Source: DASPWW01 sp963756745 (GTDB lineage: Bacteria; Actinomycetota; Thermoleophilia; Solirubrobacterales; 70-9). Taken from it: 64,000 bases of DNA. Location of the stretch: contig CAVWOU010000014.1 of NCBI GenBank assembly GCA_963756745.1, positions 53,866 to 117,865 of the forward strand, given 5' to 3'. Position 1 is the first letter of the stretch. The number at the start of each line of letters is the position of its first letter. This document shows, piece after piece, positions 1 to 7,973 of the stretch. The position numbers were made by a program, and so were the translations under genes. The notes under the pieces were generated by a model that had not been told where the DNA came from, searched no databases, and was given only the letters and a program-made list of their open reading frames with translations.

Positions 1-245
1 CGCCGCTCGCCTACCTGGAGCTGCTCGAGAACGATCTCCAAGCCGCCGCGCTGTCGCTGCACCCCGAGATCGGCGACGCGATCGATGCGCTGGAGTCGGT
101 TGGGGCGGCGCGGGCGCTGATCACCGGGTCGGGGCCGACCGCGTTCGGTCTCTTCGGTGACTTGGCGACCGCGGACCGCGCGGCCGCGTCGCTGCCGCCG
201 CGCTACGCCGATGCTGTGGTCGCCGCTCCGGGGTCGTTCCGATGA
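1..245 (+). CDS. ispE: 4-diphosphocytidyl-2-C-methyl-D-erythritol kinase, C-terminal part
   Basis: Only the last 80 codons are in the window; the reading frame starts at base 3 and stops with TGA at 243-245. IspE is a GHMP-family kinase that phosphorylates CDP-methylerythritol in the cytosolic MEP isoprenoid pathway. The visible part carries the GHMP C-terminal signature: an ENDL stretch near the left edge and the glycine-rich ALITGSGPTAFGLF loop. Its stop overlaps the next ATG by 4 nt, so the DedA-PAP2 gene is translationally coupled to it. The position upstream of glmU and prs is the usual place for ispE in Gram-positive and actinobacterial genomes, which supports the call. The 5' end lies outside the window. 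Confidence 0.9.
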   Translation, partial: PLAYLELLENDLQAAALSLHPEIGDAIDALESVGAARALITGSGPTAFGLFGDLATADRAAASLPPRYADAVVAAPGSFR

Positions 246-1744
246 AGGCGCTGCTGCGCGACCACCGCGTCCGGTTGGCGCTGCTAGCGGTCGCGGCCGT
301 CGGCGCGTATTTCCTGATCCGGCGCTTCCTCCCCGATGTCGACCTCCAGCAGCTCGTCGAGGACGTCTCCAACACGCTCGGCGCATGGACCTATCTGATC
401 ATCGGGGCGTTCGCGTTCCTGGAGACCGGCGCGTTCGTCGGCCTCGTGGCTCCCGGCGAGACGGTCGTGATCCTCGGCGGCGCGGTTGCGGGCCAGGGGG
501 CGACGTCCGTGTACCTCACGATCGCGATCGTGTGGATGTCCGCTTTCGCGGGGGACTCGGCGAGCTTCCTGCTCGGGCGCCGGCTCGGCCGCGAGTTCGT
601 GCTGCGCCACGGCCCGCGGTTCCGGATCAGCCGCGAGCGCTTCGCGCAGGTCGAGAGCTACTTCTCCCGCCACGGCGGCAAGACGATCCTGATCGGGCGG
701 TTCGTCGGCCTCGTGCGGGCGCTGGCGCCGTTCATCGCCGGGAGCTCGGGGATGCGCTACCGAGCGTTCGTGCCGTACAGCATCCTCGGCACCGGCCTGT
801 GGGCGGCGACCTTTGCCCTGGTCGGCTATTTCGCCTCGAGGAGCCTCAACCGGGCGGCCGAGTACGCGGGGCGGGGGACGTTCCTGTTGGGCACGCTGAT
901 CGTGACGATCGTGGTGATCGTCGTCGCGGTGAGGTTCCTGCGACAGGCCGAGAACCGGGCGCGCGTGATCGAAGCGATGGAGCGCAGCCGGATCTTGCGC
1001 CCGCTCGTCGCGCTCGGGCGCCGCCTGCGACCGCAGGCGCGCTTTGTGTGGCGGCGCCTCACCCCGGGCGGCCTCGGCCTCCAGTTCACCTCGCTGCTGG
1101 CCGCGCTCGCGGTCGGGCTGTACGCGCTGATCGCTTACACCGTGGTTCTCTCGGGCGACGCCGGCCCCACGCCGGGTGACATGACCGCGCTCGACATCGC
1201 CCGCGATCTCGGCTCGAACTGGCTCACCGACGTGGCGGACGCGGTCACCACGCTCGGGGCGCTGTACGTCGTCCTCCCGGTGGCACTCTTGGCCGGGATC
1301 GTGCTCGCCGTTTCGAGACGGTGGCTCGAGCTGGGGGTGCTGGTCGCGGCGATGGCGATCACGATCCTCGGAGTCGACGTGATCAAGGACTCGGTCGAGC
1401 GACCGCGGCCGCCGAACGCTCCCACGGACGTGCACGGGACCGCGTTCCCGAGCGGCCACGCGGCGTACTCGGTGGTATACGCGTGGCTCGCGCTCACCGT
1501 CGTCGTTCGCCTGCGCCCCGGCCTCACAAACGGCACCGCCGTGCTCGTGTTCGGCATCGCGCTCACCGTCCTGATCGGGTTGACGAGGATCTATCTCGGC
1601 GTCCACTACATGAGCGACGTGATCTCCGGCTGGGGGCTCGGGGTCTCGGCGTTCTCCGCCTGCGCGGCGGCTGCCATCCTGGCCATGCATTTGCGACAAA
1701 ATGCACGCAATGCTCGGGCTCATCCCAGCGGAGATCCCGCCTGA
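242..1744 (+). CDS. DedA-family membrane protein fused to a PAP2 phosphatase
   Basis: A 500-residue polytopic membrane protein. Residues about 30-210 look like a DedA/SNARE-associated domain, with the typical GLVAPGETVV and GRFVGLVRALAPFIAG segments; this family takes part in lipid flipping and membrane homeostasis. Residues about 280-485 form a PAP2 (type 2 phosphatidic acid phosphatase) domain with all three catalytic blocks: KDSVERPRP near residue 381, PSGH near 403 and TRIYLGVHYMSD near 447. The intact motifs suggest an active phosphatase on a membrane lipid phosphate, possibly undecaprenyl pyrophosphate or phosphatidate; the substrate is inference. The start overlaps the ispE stop by 4 nt, and ispE belongs to the isoprenoid pathway that feeds undecaprenyl lipid synthesis. 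Confidence 0.88.
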   Translation: MKALLRDHRVRLALLAVAAVGAYFLIRRFLPDVDLQQLVEDVSNTLGAWTYLIIGAFAFLETGAFVGLVAPGETVVILGGAVAGQGATSVYLTIAIVWMSAFAGDSASFLLGRRLGREFVLRHGPRFRISRERFAQVESYFSRHGGKTILIGRFVGLVRALAPFIAGSSGMRYRAFVPYSILGTGLWAATFALVGYFASRSLNRAAEYAGRGTFLLGTLIVTIVVIVVAVRFLRQAENRARVIEAMERSRILRPLVALGRRLRPQARFVWRRLTPGGLGLQFTSLLAALAVGLYALIAYTVVLSGDAGPTPGDMTALDIARDLGSNWLTDVADAVTTLGALYVVLPVALLAGIVLAVSRRWLELGVLVAAMAITILGVDVIKDSVERPRPPNAPTDVHGTAFPSGHAAYSVVYAWLALTVVVRLRPGLTNGTAVLVFGIALTVLIGLTRIYLGVHYMSDVISGWGLGVSAFSACAAAAILAMHLRQNARNARAHPSGDPA

Positions 1745-1958
1745 GTACCTGCTGTTCGGTGGCGCCGGGGTCATCAGCCTGCTCGCGTTCGCGGCGCTGA
1801 TCCTGGCGCCCGCGATCGGGTCGTACGGCCGCACGTGGGAGAAGGCCACGGCGGCGGTCCTGTCGCTGTTCGTGCTCGCGGCGCTCGTGCTCGCGGGCGT
1901 CGCGATCGGTGTCGCGATCGTGTACTGGTGGGAGGACATCACCGGCTTGATCTCCTGA
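1701..1958 (+). CDS. Small two-helix membrane protein
   Basis: Predicted protein of 85 residues with two hydrophobic stretches (about residues 18-40 and 50-75) and a short basic loop between them. No family recognised. The ATG at 1701 lies inside the end of the DedA-PAP2 gene (44-nt overlap); an alternative ATG at 1710 would shorten the overlap slightly. Codon use matches the neighbours, with GC-rich third positions, and the same direction and overlap suggest co-transcription with ispE and the DedA-PAP2 gene. It could be an accessory subunit of that protein, but nothing in the sequence proves it. Confidence 0.65.
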   Translation: MHAMLGLIPAEIPPEYLLFGGAGVISLLAFAALILAPAIGSYGRTWEKATAAVLSLFVLAALVLAGVAIGVAIVYWWEDITGLIS

Positions 1959-2083
1959 TCAAGTCCGCTCGCTCCGTCCAGTGAGCCAGGGACGGCGAAC
2001 GGTGATGCGGGCGAGATCGTGCCGCGACGGATGGAGCGGCACGAGTGAGACCGCATGCGCCGCGAGCGGGTTACGGGCAGGAC

Positions 2084-2089
2084 TAGACT
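2084..2089 (+). promoter_or_regulatory. -10 element (TAGACT) of the PucR gene, leaderless type
   Basis: TAGACT fits the actinobacterial TANNNT consensus and ends 6 nt before the ATG at 2096, so transcription would start at or next to the start codon. No clear Shine-Dalgarno sequence or -35 box is seen. Confidence 0.45.
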
Positions 2090-2095
2090 TTTCGG

Positions 2096-3316
2096 ATGAG
2101 CGCGAGGTCCAAGACCCAGCGCGGGGCGCCGCTCGACGCGCTGTCCGAGGCGGTCGAGTCGGGGGCCGGTCTGCCCGAGGCGGCGCGAGCCGCCGGCCGC
2201 GCGCTCGACGCGAGCGTCGCGCTGATCGATCGCTCGAGCGCGGTCCTCGCGGTGGCCGCATCGTCGAGCGCCGAGGAGCAGAAGCTGCTATCGGGCGCCG
2301 AAGGAGTGACCACTATGCCGCTTCGGGTTGCGGATGCGGCGGTCGGCGAGCTTCGCTACCGGCCCCGCTCGGGGACGAGCCCAGATCAGGTCACGACGCG
2401 GATGGTCGCGACCCTGCTCGCGCTCGAGCTCGAGCGGTCGCGCTCGCCGGAGTGGGAGTCCGACCGGCTCGCGGGCGATTTCGTGTCGGCGGTGCTCGCG
2501 CGCGAGGTCACCGATCGGGGCGACATCATCGCCCGCGCCGCGGAGCACGGCGCGGCGCTCGACGACGGCGCCGGCATGGTGATCGCGCGAGCCGCCCCCC
2601 ACGCGCCGCAGACCGAAGAGTGGCGCGAGCGCGTGCTTACGCTCGCGACCCGGGCGCTGCGGGCGGCCAGTCGTGGATCGCTCACGGCCGGGCGTGACGG
2701 CGAGGTGGCGGAGGTCGCCGCGGTCGTGCCGTGCCCGGGGGAGGATGAGCTGGACCGAGCGGCGGCGGTGCTGGGGCGCGAGCTGACGGCTTCACTCGAG
2801 GGGTTCGCGGTGACGGTGGCGCGTAGTCGCTGGACCGCGGATCCGGTCGACCTGTACCGCGCCGGGAAGGAGGCGCTGCTGGCGGCGAACGTCGGCGAGG
2901 CCGAGGGACGTGCGCTGATCGCGTTCGAGGAAACCGGCGCCTACCGGCTGCTGCTGCCGGCGATGAGCGAGGACCCGGGAGAGCTCGAGCGCTTCTACGA
3001 GGAGACGGTCGCCCCGCTCGTCGCGTACGACGACCAGTACGAGACAGACCTGCTGACGACGGTCGAGACCTTCCTCGACAACGACGGCAACGTGACGCCG
3101 ACCGCGGAGAGCCTGTTCACCCACCGCCATACCGTGCGCTACCGCCTCGAGCGGGTGAAGGAGCTCGCCGGCCACGACATCTTCTCGACCGAGGGTCGGG
3201 AGAAGCTCAGCCTCGGGCTCAAGGCGATGCGGGTGCTGGGGATCGCGTCGCCGCGCGGCCCGGCGACCGAGCCCGGAACCGAGGCCGGCCAGGTCCGCCG
3301 CCCGAGCGACGACTGA
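2096..3316 (+). CDS. PucR-family helix-turn-helix transcriptional regulator
   Basis: 406 residues. The N-terminal part resembles a small GAF-like sensory region, the middle (about 130-300) resembles the GGDEF-like domain of CdaR/PucR regulators, and the C-terminus (about 318-385) is the PucR HTH domain, with the characteristic LTTVETFLDNDGNVTPTA and HRHTVRYRLERV segments. Members act as cytosolic activators of catabolic or purine-use operons; the ligand here is unknown. It is monocistronic, with a leaderless-type promoter just upstream, and is followed by tRNA-Gln. The tail after residue 385 is disordered and acidic. Family assignment is firm and target genes cannot be read from the sequence. 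Confidence 0.88.
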   Translation: MSARSKTQRGAPLDALSEAVESGAGLPEAARAAGRALDASVALIDRSSAVLAVAASSSAEEQKLLSGAEGVTTMPLRVADAAVGELRYRPRSGTSPDQVTTRMVATLLALELERSRSPEWESDRLAGDFVSAVLAREVTDRGDIIARAAEHGAALDDGAGMVIARAAPHAPQTEEWRERVLTLATRALRAASRGSLTAGRDGEVAEVAAVVPCPGEDELDRAAAVLGRELTASLEGFAVTVARSRWTADPVDLYRAGKEALLAANVGEAEGRALIAFEETGAYRLLLPAMSEDPGELERFYEETVAPLVAYDDQYETDLLTTVETFLDNDGNVTPTAESLFTHRHTVRYRLERVKELAGHDIFSTEGREKLSLGLKAMRVLGIASPRGPATEPGTEAGQVRRPSDD

Positions 3317-3404
3317 CGCACCGGTTCGCGCTGGATCAGGCCACAATGCGGGTCGCGGAGTAGATACCGGATCGGATGGCTAAGGTCAGATCGACACACC
3401 CCGC

Positions 3405-3477
3405 TGGGGAGTCGTCTAACCAGGCAAGACAGGGGCCTTTGGAGCCTCGAATCCCGGTTCGAATCCGGGCTCCCCAG
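3405..3477 (+). tRNA. tRNA-Gln (anticodon TTG)
   Basis: The cloverleaf closes fully. The acceptor stem is TGGGGAG with CTCCCCA, the D stem GTCT/AGAC, and the anticodon stem GGGGC/GCCTC around the loop CTTTGGA with anticodon TTG at 3439-3441. The T arm is CCCGG-TTCGAAT-CCGGG and the discriminator base is G3477. CCA is not encoded. A TAAGGT -10 hexamer lies at 3381-3386. The gene sits upstream of glmU, but an HNH gene lies between them. Confidence 0.96.
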
Positions 3478-3506
3478 CTCTTCGGCCGTCCGACCGCCTT
3501 GCGAAC

Positions 3507-4538
3507 ATGTGTTCGGCGGTGGCTCCTCCGTTTACAAGCTCGGAACTGGCTCGAGCGATTGAACAATCCCGTTCCTGGACCGAGACCGTGAAGCGGCTCG
3601 GCTACGCCGGAAACAACGCCAAGACAGCGAAAAAGTACGCTGCCTCCTGGGGAATCTCGACTGGCCACTTCGACCCTGACGCGGCCCGGAGGGAGGCGAT
3701 TCGTCCGCGGTTCACTGAGGAGCAACTGCGAGCGGCGGTTGCCGAATCGCTCTCCTTCGCCGAGACCCTGCGTCGCCTGGGCTACTGCCACACCGGCGCC
3801 AACCCCAGGACCGTGAAGAAGTACGTTCGGATCTGGCGGATATCCACAGAGCATTTCGATCCTGACGCTGGGCGGCGCAGGGCTCTGGAGATCAACGGAC
3901 GTTCAGCGATCCCCCTGGACCAGGTCCTAGTGGAGGGCTCCTCCTACCATCGTGGGCACCTAAAGCAACGGCTGTTCGAGGCCGGACTAAAGGACAGGCG
4001 GTGTGAGCTGTGTGGACAGGACGAGACCTGGAAGGGACGCCCCATGTCCCTCATCCTCGATCACATCAACGGGATCTCCACGGATAACCGCCTTGAGAAT
4101 CTCAGGCTGGTATGTCCGAACTGCGCTGCGACGCTCGAGACCCACTGCGGGCGGAAGAGCCGCCTGCCCCGGGTCGAGCGGAGCTGTGCTCGCTGCGGGA
4201 GGTCTTTCCTCGTCAAGTATTCCCGCCAGCGCTATTGCTCGCGATCATGCGGAACACGCTGGGATCGCACTCGAACGCGCCAGCGGGGGTCGATGGGCGT
4301 TGCTCGCGTCGGCGCGCGCAAGGTGGAACGTCCGCCTCGCGAACAGCTCATCCGTGAGATCGACGAGCTCGGCTATCTCGCCGTGGGACGCAAGTACGGG
4401 GTGTCGGACACGGCGATCCGCAAATGGGTTCGTCAGTACGAGCGCGAGCGCGCGATCGCCGAGGGGAGGGATCCGGAGCTGATCCAGATACCACGGCGCA
4501 CCTGGCCGAACCGACACCGCGACAAGGACGCCGCCTAA
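3507..4538 (+). CDS. HNH endonuclease with duplicated N-terminal DNA-binding module
   Basis: 343 residues, starting 29 nt after tRNA-Gln. Two similar modules at the N-terminus (about 11-56 and 70-118) each share a SWTETVKRLGY / SFAETLRRLGY helix pair followed by KTAKKYAASWGIST / RTVKKYVRIWRIST and HFDPDA, and look like helix-turn-helix units. Next comes an HNH nuclease core (about 166-210): CELCG, LDHINGISTDNRLENLRL and CPNC. A second zinc-binding motif follows (CARCG and CSRSC, about 227-249), then a C-terminal HTH (GYLAVGRKYGVSDTAIRKW, about 290-308). The layout is that of free-standing or homing-type HNH nucleases, not of a restriction enzyme, since no methylase is nearby. Third-position GC is lower than in the neighbours, consistent with transfer. 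Confidence 0.85.
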   Translation: MCSAVAPPFTSSELARAIEQSRSWTETVKRLGYAGNNAKTAKKYAASWGISTGHFDPDAARREAIRPRFTEEQLRAAVAESLSFAETLRRLGYCHTGANPRTVKKYVRIWRISTEHFDPDAGRRRALEINGRSAIPLDQVLVEGSSYHRGHLKQRLFEAGLKDRRCELCGQDETWKGRPMSLILDHINGISTDNRLENLRLVCPNCAATLETHCGRKSRLPRVERSCARCGRSFLVKYSRQRYCSRSCGTRWDRTRTRQRGSMGVARVGARKVERPPREQLIREIDELGYLAVGRKYGVSDTAIRKWVRQYERERAIAEGRDPELIQIPRRTWPNRHRDKDAA

Positions 4539-4543
4539 TGACA

Positions 4544-4561
4544 ACGCACGCTCGGGTGCGT
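4544..4561 (+). terminator. Short hairpin after the HNH gene
   Basis: ACGCAC and GTGCGT form a 6-bp stem around GCTCGG, 5 nt after the HNH stop. There is no T tract, so it is only a weak terminator candidate. It separates the HNH gene from the glmU promoter. Confidence 0.35.
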
Positions 4562-4589
4562 GCGACTCGCGGAAGCACCCGCAAGCGCC

Positions 4590-4595
4590 TACGAT
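4590..4595 (+). promoter_or_regulatory. -10 element (TACGAT) of glmU, leaderless type
   Basis: TACGAT ends 7 nt before the GTG start of glmU at 4603. This favours the GTG as the true start and gives glmU-prs its own promoter downstream of the HNH insertion. Confidence 0.5.
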
Positions 4596-4602
4596 TCCGA
4601 AG

Positions 4603-6015
4603 GTGAGCGGCGCGCCCACCGTTCTCGTCATGGCCGCGGGCGAGGGCACGCGGATGCGATCGTCGCTGCCCAAGGTCATGCATCCCGTCGCCGGTCGCCC
4701 GATGATCGCGTGGCCGGTGCTTGCGGCGCGCGAGGCGGGCGCCGGGAGGGTCGCGGTGATCGTGTCTCCCGGCGACGACGTCGCGCCCGCGCTCCCGGAC
4801 GGCGTCGAGACCGTCGTCCAGCCGGTTGCCGACGGCACCGGCGGGGCCGTCCGCGCGGCGCTCGACCTCGTGCGCGACGGGGACACCATCCTCGTCCTCT
4901 CGGGCGACCACCCGATGATCTCGGCCGAAGCGCTCACCGAGCTGCTCGAAACACACCGCGCGGCGGGTGCCGCCGCCACCCTGATGACGACCGAGCTCGA
5001 CGACCCCGGCAGCTACGGCCGGATCGTGCGCGACGCGGACGGCGAGGTCGAGCGAATCGTCGAGGCCAAGCATCCGGGCGACGCCACGCCGGAGGAGCTC
5101 GCGATCCGCGAGATCAACACCGGCACGTACGTCTTCGAGGCGGGGCCGCTCCTCGAATCGCTCGGCCGGATCGGCAACGACAACGTCGCCGGCGAGTACT
5201 ACATCGGCGACGTCCTTCCCCTGCTGCGCCAGAACGGGAGGCGAGTGGCCGCGTATCGCTCCGCCGACCGCAGCGTCAACCTCGGCGTCAACACGCGGCT
5301 GGAGCTCGCCGAGGCGAATCGCGTCGCGCGGCGCCGCATCCTCGATCGACACATGCTCGCCGGCGTCACGATCGTCGACCCCGGCGCCGCGTGGGTCGAG
5401 GCCGAGGTCGAGATCGAGCCCGACGCGACGCTCGAGCCCGGCTGTGTGCTGCGCGGCGCCACCCGCATCGGCGGCGGGGCGGCGGTCGGACCGTTCACGA
5501 CCCTGATCGACACGGTCCTCGGCGCGGGCGCCGTCGTCATGCACTCGTATCTGGTCGAGTGCGACGTGCTGGACCGCTGCTCGGTGGGCCCGTTCGCCCA
5601 CATCCGACCCCGGACCACCCTCCGCGAGGGCGCCAAGGCGGGAGCCTTCGTCGAGATCAAGGGATCCGATGTCGGGGCTGGCAGCAAGATCCCCCACCTC
5701 TCGTACATCGGCGACGCCAAGATCGGGGAGGACGCCAACATCGGCGCCGGATCGATCACCGCGAACTGGGATGGATTCCGCAAACACCGGACGGTGATCG
5801 GCGATCATGTTCGGATCGGGGTTGACACGGCGCTGGTCGCTCCCGTACACGTCGGTGATGCGGCCTACACTGGGGCCGGCTCCGTGATCACCGGGGACGT
5901 CCCTCCCGGGGCCCTCGGGATCTCGCGCCCGGAGCAACGCAACGTCGAGCGATACGCCGACAGAAAGGCGAACGAGGCACAGCGACAGGAGGACGGCGAG
6001 CCGGAGCAGGGCTGA
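4603..6015 (+). CDS. glmU: Bifunctional UDP-GlcNAc pyrophosphorylase / GlcN-1-P acetyltransferase
   Basis: 470 residues, the normal length. It acetylates glucosamine-1-phosphate and then couples it to UTP, making UDP-GlcNAc for peptidoglycan and surface glycans. The N-terminal nucleotidyltransferase shows the LVMAAGEGTRMRSSLPKVMH signature and a GDHPMI metal-binding stretch near residue 105. The C-terminal half is a left-handed beta-helix with repeated hexapeptides. It carries the conserved FAHIRPRTTLREGAKAGAF and IPHLSYIGDAKIGEDANIGA segments and, in place of the usual NYDG, the variant NWDG. The GTG start is chosen because the signature begins a few residues later and a -10 box sits 7 nt upstream. 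The stop overlaps the prs ATG by one base (TGATG), so the two are an operon. Confidence 0.97.
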   Translation: MSGAPTVLVMAAGEGTRMRSSLPKVMHPVAGRPMIAWPVLAAREAGAGRVAVIVSPGDDVAPALPDGVETVVQPVADGTGGAVRAALDLVRDGDTILVLSGDHPMISAEALTELLETHRAAGAAATLMTTELDDPGSYGRIVRDADGEVERIVEAKHPGDATPEELAIREINTGTYVFEAGPLLESLGRIGNDNVAGEYYIGDVLPLLRQNGRRVAAYRSADRSVNLGVNTRLELAEANRVARRRILDRHMLAGVTIVDPGAAWVEAEVEIEPDATLEPGCVLRGATRIGGGAAVGPFTTLIDTVLGAGAVVMHSYLVECDVLDRCSVGPFAHIRPRTTLREGAKAGAFVEIKGSDVGAGSKIPHLSYIGDAKIGEDANIGAGSITANWDGFRKHRTVIGDHVRIGVDTALVAPVHVGDAAYTGAGSVITGDVPPGALGISRPEQRNVERYADRKANEAQRQEDGEPEQG

Positions 6016-7061
6016 TGAGCACGATCGAAGAGCGCATCGTCGAGGAGCGCACCGAGCCCCTCACCCACATCCCGCAGGACTACACCAAGCGCCTGATGGT
6101 GTTCGGCGGGCGCGCGTCGATGGAGCTCGCCGCGAAGATCGCCGGGAAGCTCGACGTCGATCTCGGCACGGTCGATCTGCGCACGTTCTCCAACGGAGAG
6201 GTCTACTGCCGCTACGAGGAGTCGATCCGCGGCGCCGACGTCTTCCTCGTCCAGTCGACGGCGCGCAACGAGTCAACCGGGATGACCCCGAACGACGCGC
6301 TGATGGAGCTCCTGGTGATGATCGACGCCGCGCAGGGCGCCTCCGCCCACCGAATCATCGCCGTGATGCCGTGGTACGGGTACTCGCGCCAGGACAAGAA
6401 GTCCTCGCCGCGCGAGCCGATCTCGGCGCGGGTCGTCGCCCACTGCCTCGAGGAGATCGGTGTCGACCGCATCCTGACCATGGACCTGCACGCCGGCCAG
6501 GTACAGGGATTCTTCACGGTGCCGGTGGACCACATGACCGCGATGCCGATGCTCACGCAGTGGTTCCTCGACCAGCCGTTCGGACAGGATCTCGTGGTCG
6601 TCTCCCCCGACGCCGGCCGCGTAAAGCTGGCCCGAAACTTCGCCCGCAAGCTCGGTGTGCACTGGGCCGTACTCGAGAAGGAGCGCCCCGACCAGCAGGT
6701 GGCGGAGATCGGCTACGTGGTCGGCGAGGTGCGGGGGAAGACCTGCGTGCTCGTCGACGACATGATCGACACTGCCGGCACGCTGTGCGCAGCCGCTACG
6801 ACGCTGAAGGAGGAGGGCGCGGCGAACGTGATCGCGGCCGCGACGCACGGGGTGTTCTCCGGGCCCGCGTACGAGCGGCTCGCGTACGAGAACTCCGGCA
6901 TCGAGCGGATCGTCGTCACCGACACCATCCCCCAGCGGCGCGGCGCGCCGGAGAACATCACCGTGCTCTCGACGGCCCAGGTGCTCGCCGACTCGATCCG
7001 CCGCATTTTCACCGACGACTCGGTGAGCGAGATCTTCGCCGGCGAGAACCAGCTGTTCTAG
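6015..7061 (+). CDS. prs: Ribose-phosphate pyrophosphokinase (PRPP synthetase)
   Basis: 348 residues. It makes PRPP from ribose-5-phosphate and ATP for purine, pyrimidine, His, Trp and NAD synthesis. Seen: the N-terminal FSNGEVYCRYEESIRGADVF block, the flexible catalytic loop region YSRQDKKSSPREPISARVVA, the metal-binding LTMDLHAGQVQGFF signature and the PRPP loop VLVDDMIDTAGTL. The N-terminus is about 25 residues longer than in many homologues, and the extra part is charged. It is coupled to glmU by a one-base stop/start overlap, the same pairing as in many Gram-positive genomes. The 137 nt that follow, up to the next gene, hold no recognisable element. Confidence 0.97.
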   Translation: MSTIEERIVEERTEPLTHIPQDYTKRLMVFGGRASMELAAKIAGKLDVDLGTVDLRTFSNGEVYCRYEESIRGADVFLVQSTARNESTGMTPNDALMELLVMIDAAQGASAHRIIAVMPWYGYSRQDKKSSPREPISARVVAHCLEEIGVDRILTMDLHAGQVQGFFTVPVDHMTAMPMLTQWFLDQPFGQDLVVVSPDAGRVKLARNFARKLGVHWAVLEKERPDQQVAEIGYVVGEVRGKTCVLVDDMIDTAGTLCAAATTLKEEGAANVIAAATHGVFSGPAYERLAYENSGIERIVVTDTIPQRRGAPENITVLSTAQVLADSIRRIFTDDSVSEIFAGENQLF

Positions 7062-7198
7062 TTGCGAGGATCGGCTGCCCGCGCGAACGCGAGGGGCTGA
7101 GATGCCGGCCCGGGGAATCCAGCACGGCCCGAGCAGATCGACATAGAAGGCGAGCGATCGCTCGACGTCTCGGTGGGCCGAGCGCGAACTGAGGTGAT

Positions 7199-7900
7199 GT
7201 GAAAAGGATCGGCCACAAGGGGGCCGACGCCGTCGCCCCCGGCAACACGCTGGAGAGCTACCGCGCGGCGGTCGAGCTCGGCGTCGACATGATCGAGCTC
7301 GACGTCCTGCGGGTCCGCGACGGCGAGTTCGTGATCGCCCACGATTTCGGCGACGCCCGCGAGCGCGACGCGCTCTCGCTCGCCGAGGGGCTCGACGCCT
7401 TCACCCGCCCGCCGCTCGATCGGGTCGAACTCGACTGCGATCTCAAGCTCCCCGGCGGCGAGGACCGGCTGGCGGGCGCGCTGAGGGACGGCGATCTCCT
7501 CGACCGCGCGATGGTCTCGACGATGGAGCTCTCGAGCCTGCGGCGGCTGCGGGAGATCGAGCCCGCGCTTCGCCTCGGCTGGACCTACCCCAAGGTCACC
7601 CGCGACTGGGACGGCAAGCGGTGGGCGCGCCCCGCCGTCGCCGCCGCGCTCGCGCTGATGCGCCGTCGCCTACCCGGGCTCGCTGCCGAGACGATCCCCG
7701 GCCTCGAGGTTCAGGCGCTGTGGGTGTACTGGCCGCTCGTCACGCGGGCCCTCGTCGAGACAGCGGCCGTGGCCGGCGTCGAGGTGTTCGCGTGGACCGT
7801 CGACGACCCCCGTCGCATGCGCGCGCTGCGGGCGCTCGGTGTGGACGGGATCTGCACCAACGATCCGCGCCTGTTCGCCGAGCTGGTGGGCGCGAACTAG
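7199..7900 (+). CDS. Glycerophosphodiester phosphodiesterase family protein
   Basis: 233 residues with a GTG start. A TIM-barrel GDPD enzyme hydrolyses glycerophosphodiesters from phospholipid turnover to glycerol-3-phosphate and an alcohol. Motifs: the first catalytic His in RIGHKGAD (most homologues have HRG), the metal ligands in IELDVLRVRDGEF, and the second His in VIAHDF. The C-terminal strand motif GVEVFAWTVDDPRRMRALRA and the GVDGICTNDP ending are typical. No signal peptide is seen, so it is probably cytosolic. It is short but complete. Spacing of 137 nt from prs suggests a separate transcript. Confidence 0.88.
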   Translation: MKRIGHKGADAVAPGNTLESYRAAVELGVDMIELDVLRVRDGEFVIAHDFGDARERDALSLAEGLDAFTRPPLDRVELDCDLKLPGGEDRLAGALRDGDLLDRAMVSTMELSSLRRLREIEPALRLGWTYPKVTRDWDGKRWARPAVAAALALMRRRLPGLAAETIPGLEVQALWVYWPLVTRALVETAAVAGVEVFAWTVDDPRRMRALRALGVDGICTNDPRLFAELVGAN

Positions 7901-7973
7901 AGGTCCTCGGCACGGCGCTGCGCTTCGTCGGCGGGCGCTGGGCCCCGGCCACGCGTAGATAGAGTCCGCCGCG

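Noticed and set aside
284..2056. Long minus-strand ORF of 590 codons over the DedA-PAP2 gene
   Set aside because: Arg/Asp/Glu-rich low-complexity antisense reading of a high-GC gene; the plus strand has clear catalytic motifs.
4544..4561. Hairpin after the HNH gene as part of a group I intron or tRNA copy
   Set aside because: Only a 6-bp stem and no sequence matching the tRNA-Gln 3' end.
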